Shown here: one piece after another, positions 15,175 to 17,319 of the stretch
How positions within the stretch are numbered: the first letter of the stretch is position 1
Layout: every line of letters starts with the position of its first letter
Assembly (NCBI GenBank): GCA_003219675.1
Contig: QHPW01000386.1
Span: forward strand, 1-17,319
Reading direction: 5' to 3'
DNA length: 17,319 bases
Source of the DNA: Verrucomicrobiota bacterium
GTDB lineage: Bacteria; Verrucomicrobiota; Verrucomicrobiia; Limisphaerales; AV2
Notes under the pieces: generated by a model
What the model saw: only the letters and a program-made list of their open reading frames with translations
What the model was told of the DNA's origin: nothing
Database searches by the model: none
Position numbers and translations under genes: made by a program

Positions 15175-15717
15175 ATGAAACCGCACAGAATTGTCATGGC
15201 GGCCTTCGACCACGGTCAAATCCCGACCATTGCCTGCATCAATAACGCGACCGTTCCTCTGGGGGTGAATTTCAAGGCCCTGGTTGCGGCCCTGCAAAAA
15301 TTTGTGGACTCGAGTTTCGCGCCGGTCTGGGGCACGCCGGCAAAACTGGTGCGCTCGGACAAATTCATCGCCGGCGCATGGGCAATCGTGTTCCTGGACA
15401 ATGCCGACGTGCAGGATGCGCTGGGTTATCATGACCTGACACCGGACGGCCTTCCGCTCTCCAAGGTTTTTGTTCAAACCACCCTGCAGGTCGGGCAGAA
15501 AGTCAGCGTCACCGCGAGCCACGAATTGGCCGAGATGCTGGTGGACCCTGCCATCAACCTCTGCGCGACCGGTCCAAAGGGCTTGATTTACGCCTACGAA
15601 ACTGCGGACGCGGTCGAGGAGGAGGAATTCGCCATCGACGGCGTCGCGATGAGCGATTTTGTCTATCCCGCCTGGTTCGAGGGGTTCCGCAGGGCCGGTT
15701 CGGCGCAGTTCGATTAG
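15175..15717 (+). CDS. Uncharacterised protein with HELAEMLVDP motif (cut by in-frame TAG)
   Basis: I recognise the general type, a widespread hypothetical family with a SHExxEMxxDP core, but not a function. The 180-residue product has TASHELAEMLVDPAINLC (about residues 119-136), YAYETADAVEEEEFAIDG and VAMSDFVYPAWFEGF. The HExxE sequence recalls zinc-metallopeptidase HExxH motifs with the second histidine replaced by glutamate, so a metal site is possible but unproven. There is no signal peptide or membrane helix. Translation starts at ATG 15175, 27 bp after proA. It ends at TAG 15715-15717, but the same frame runs on for 61 further codons with coherent sequence (next entry), so the gene appears interrupted by a nonsense codon near its 3' third. 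Confidence 0.75.
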   Translation: MKPHRIVMAAFDHGQIPTIACINNATVPLGVNFKALVAALQKFVDSSFAPVWGTPAKLVRSDKFIAGAWAIVFLDNADVQDALGYHDLTPDGLPLSKVFVQTTLQVGQKVSVTASHELAEMLVDPAINLCATGPKGLIYAYETADAVEEEEFAIDGVAMSDFVYPAWFEGFRRAGSAQFD

Positions 15718-15903
15718 CTTAAGAAAGTCAAAAAGCCGTTCCAGATTCTGAAAGGCGGTTACATGAGCGTGTTCAAGAACGGACAATGGACGCAGATCTT
15801 TGGTTCCGCGGCCAAAAAGAAACGGTTCAGCCGGGAAGATCGTCGCGGCCACCGCAGCGAGGCCAGGGCAGCCGCCTCAACGAAACCTTCCACGCCGTGG
15901 TGA
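15718..15903 (+). pseudogene. In-frame 3' continuation of the HELAEMLVDP protein gene
   Basis: Directly after TAG 15715-15717 the same frame encodes LKKVKKPFQILKGGYMSV, then FKNGQWTQIFGSAAKKKRF and HRSEAR, before TGA 15901-15903. The pattern (xPFxIxxGGYM...G.W.Q.FG...K..R...HRxxxR) fits the usual C-terminal end of this family as I know it. It has no start codon with a good ribosome binding site, so it would be lost unless the TAG is read through or is a sequencing error. Confidence 0.65.
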
Positions 15904-16065
15904 CCAGGGATTCTTGACACCGCCCTCGGCTTCCCCGGCGCCGGCCGGCAGCCTCGCGCCTGACTGTCTAGGAGAGGGCCCCCTTCAGATGCTTGATCCG
16001 GACGCGCGCGCGGCGGCGCAATCTGACCCGCAGCCGATCGAGTTTGCTCCTGCCCGACCCTCGTT
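15904..16065. other. Intergenic region between convergent broken genes
   Basis: No gene is supported here in either direction. The stretch is GC-rich and lies between the end of the HELAEMLVDP gene and the stub at 16066. It may contain decayed coding sequence of the stub's gene, but no frame continues it convincingly. Confidence 0.4.
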
Positions 16066-16143
16066 TCAAAAGCGCCCCGCTTGCGCATACGCTTCGAGAA
16101 ACTCCCGGTTCGACAGGTCGGTGACGGTGACGATTTCGTTCAT
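16066..16143 (-). pseudogene. 25-codon stub, possible start of a truncated gene
   Basis: On the minus strand an ATG at 16143, only seven bases after the membrane protein's stop, opens a frame reading MNEIVTVTDLSNREFLEAYA, then QAGRF and TGA (16066-16068). The composition is protein-like rather than random, and the spacing is that of an operon. It could be the N terminus of a larger protein cut off by a rearrangement or frameshift, or a genuine small protein. I cannot name the family with confidence. Confidence 0.4.
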
Positions 16144-16150
16144 GAAAAAT

Positions 16151-16819
16151 TCAACCGGACATCGTCGAGGGGGCGGCGGACGCCGGGACCGCTTTCAACC
16201 GTTCCCGCGCCGGCGCCTGGCAGGCGTAGAGCGTGTAGCCCAGCCCCGCGCCCAGACCCAGGCCGTACCCGGCGCCCCAAAGCAGCCAGCCGGCCATGCC
16301 CGAAACGGCCTGGTGCAGATACTCGCCGGTGAAATAGCCGACCGAACGGGCCACGAACAGAATCGCGATGACCTTCAACACTTGTTTCGGAGCATCAAAC
16401 GCCGTGGCAAGCGTCAGTCCAAGGGCCATCGCGGCCAGCAACGAGCCCAGCCATTCGCCCGGTTTGTTTCGCAACAGCACATAGCCCGTCGTCCAGGCGG
16501 TGCTGTAAAGGAGGAACGCCAGGGTGAACAGGACGTAAAACCGAAATACCGGCGCCGGGCTGATCACCAGCCGTCTGAACAATTCGCCCGCTGGAATGAC
16601 GAACAACAAAGCCCAGACCCCGTAAGAACCGACTTCCCCCAGATGATGCCTCATCCATTTGTCGGTGGCTGCGATGATGGAAAAAACAACGACGGCGACC
16701 AGGCAAAATCCTCCCGCCCCGACGCCGAGCGATTGAGCCAAAGTCGGCACTCGAGGCGGAACGCCCGCCGCTCGTGCTCTGGCCACGGCCGTCTCGGGAT
16801 AAAATCCAAGAAACTTCAC
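16151..16819 (-). CDS. Multi-pass membrane protein of unknown function
   Basis: The 222-residue product begins at GTG 16819 (VKFLGFYPETAVARARAAG), four bases after the stop of the TolB-like gene; the frame is open to 16933, but a start there would overlap that gene. About six membrane segments are visible: CLVAVVVFSIIAA, YGVWALLFVIPAGELF, FYVLFTLAFLLYSTAW, SLLAAMALGLTLATAF, VIAILFVARSVGYF and a glycine-rich LLWGAGYGLGLGAGLGYTL. No catalytic or transporter motif was recognised. Tight spacing implies co-transcription with the upstream propeller gene and with the stub at 16143. Confidence 0.75.
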   Translation of the reverse strand: MKFLGFYPETAVARARAAGVPPRVPTLAQSLGVGAGGFCLVAVVVFSIIAATDKWMRHHLGEVGSYGVWALLFVIPAGELFRRLVISPAPVFRFYVLFTLAFLLYSTAWTTGYVLLRNKPGEWLGSLLAAMALGLTLATAFDAPKQVLKVIAILFVARSVGYFTGEYLHQAVSGMAGWLLWGAGYGLGLGAGLGYTLYACQAPARERLKAVPASAAPSTMSG

Positions 16820-16823
16820 GGCG

Positions 16824-17319
16824 TCACCGTTTGTAGGTCTTTGCCTTCGCCAAATCGTAAATGAAAATCCCGTAGCCGACGCCGGCCGGGTCTTTCGACT
16901 TCGCCATCTGGAACGCCATAAACAAGCCGTCATCGCTCACGACCGGATTGGACGACTTATAACCCGGATAATCGCTGAAGTAAGTGAGCCGTTCCATGTA
17001 ACCGCCGCCGTCCAGGCGCAGCTTCCAAAGGTCAACATGATTCGAACCCTTCCGGTTCTGCCGGTCGCATTCGACCAGGGTAAACTGGCCGTCGGGAAAG
17101 ATCCCTTCCGGCTCGTCGTATTCGTCCGGCGAGTTGGTGAGGTCCACGACTTTTTTTGTATCGAACTCCACGACGCAAACATCAGTGCCTTGATAGCCGT
17201 AAGCGGAGAAGGTCAGTTTCTTCTCGTCCGGTGGCACGAAGTTCTGCGTTTCCAGGGTGCACTTGAACGGAAGATCTTTGCTCTCAAGGATGACGCGTTG
17301 ATGGGCGAGCCTGGGCGCG
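16824..17319 (-). CDS. TolB-like beta-propeller protein, C-terminal part (truncated by window edge)
   Basis: The frame runs unbroken to the right edge of the window, so this is the C-terminal ~164 residues of a longer protein; the GTG at 17237 is internal. It shows WD40-like/PD40 propeller strands of the TolB type: DVCVVEFDTKKVVDLTNSPD, DGQFTLVECDRQ, HVDLWKLRLDGGGYMERLT, SNPVVSDDGLFMAFQMAKS and YGIFIYDLAKAK. These usually form exported or periplasmic propellers with binding rather than enzymatic roles. The signal peptide, if any, is outside the window. It heads an operon with the membrane protein at 16819. Confidence 0.8.
   Translation of the reverse strand, partial: APRLAHQRVILESKDLPFKCTLETQNFVPPDEKKLTFSAYGYQGTDVCVVEFDTKKVVDLTNSPDEYDEPEGIFPDGQFTLVECDRQNRKGSNHVDLWKLRLDGGGYMERLTYFSDYPGYKSSNPVVSDDGLFMAFQMAKSKDPAGVGYGIFIYDLAKAKTYKR

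Noticed and set aside
1088..15717. Reading the two TAG codons as pyrrolysine or a genome-wide reassigned codon
   Set aside because: TAG ends two other genes here in the normal way, no pyl gene is visible, and the first TAG sits at a Leu position of a repeat.
13894..15852. 652-codon open frame on the minus strand opposite proA
   Set aside because: It lies wholly against proA and the following gene and shows shadow composition without motifs.

Overview
The window looks like a chromosomal segment of a GC-rich member of the Verrucomicrobiota, probably close to the Pedosphaera/Limisphaerales group. The evidence is a giant secreted protein built from 'Gloeo_Verruco' repeats (TIGR03803-type, GxLYGTT...GTVFKVTTDG), a PEP-CTERM-type VPEPST motif, and a C-terminal module of the Verrucomicrobia type (LQSASDIDGPFEDVPG...RYFRAK). 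No rRNA, tRNA, CRISPR array, transposase or phage gene was seen. Most of the window is ordinary metabolic and envelope gene content. I did not find a clear new multi-gene system; the interest lies in several local anomalies.

Layout. (1) 1-3433, plus strand: a large secreted modular protein (seven Gloeo_Verruco repeats, Ig-like, a duplicated ~140-residue domain flanking a BACON-like domain), broken by an in-frame TAG at 1088-1090. (2) 6195-3482, minus strand: CPBP-family membrane protease, ComF-like phosphoribosyltransferase and accD (acetyl-CoA carboxylase beta). (3) 6307-12758, plus strand: a closely packed run of a kinase-fold protein with altered catalytic residues, phosphate acetyltransferase, a BioD-like/DRTGG P-loop protein (the regulatory half of long Pta enzymes, here a separate gene), hisC, argA (N-acetylglutamate synthase) and an MBOAT/wax-synthase-like membrane acyltransferase. 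(4) 12759-12978: a short intergenic stretch holding a perfect 26-bp inverted repeat. (5) 13533-12979, minus: an RlpA-like lipoprotein. (6) 13873-15147, plus: proA, carrying a heptamer tandem repeat inside its reading frame. (7) 15175-15903, plus: an uncharacterised protein with an HELAEMLVDP motif, again interrupted by a TAG with a coherent in-frame continuation. (8) 17319-16066, minus: the end of a TolB-like beta-propeller gene, a six-segment membrane protein and a 25-codon stub that may be the start of a lost third gene.

How the genes fit together. Pta plus the DRTGG protein handle acetyl-CoA/acetyl phosphate; AccD uses acetyl-CoA for fatty acid synthesis; ArgA uses acetyl-CoA for arginine; HisC and ProA serve histidine and proline synthesis. 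The cluster is best read as housekeeping metabolism, with signs of decay (two nonsense codons, one stub) concentrated in the accessory, non-essential genes.
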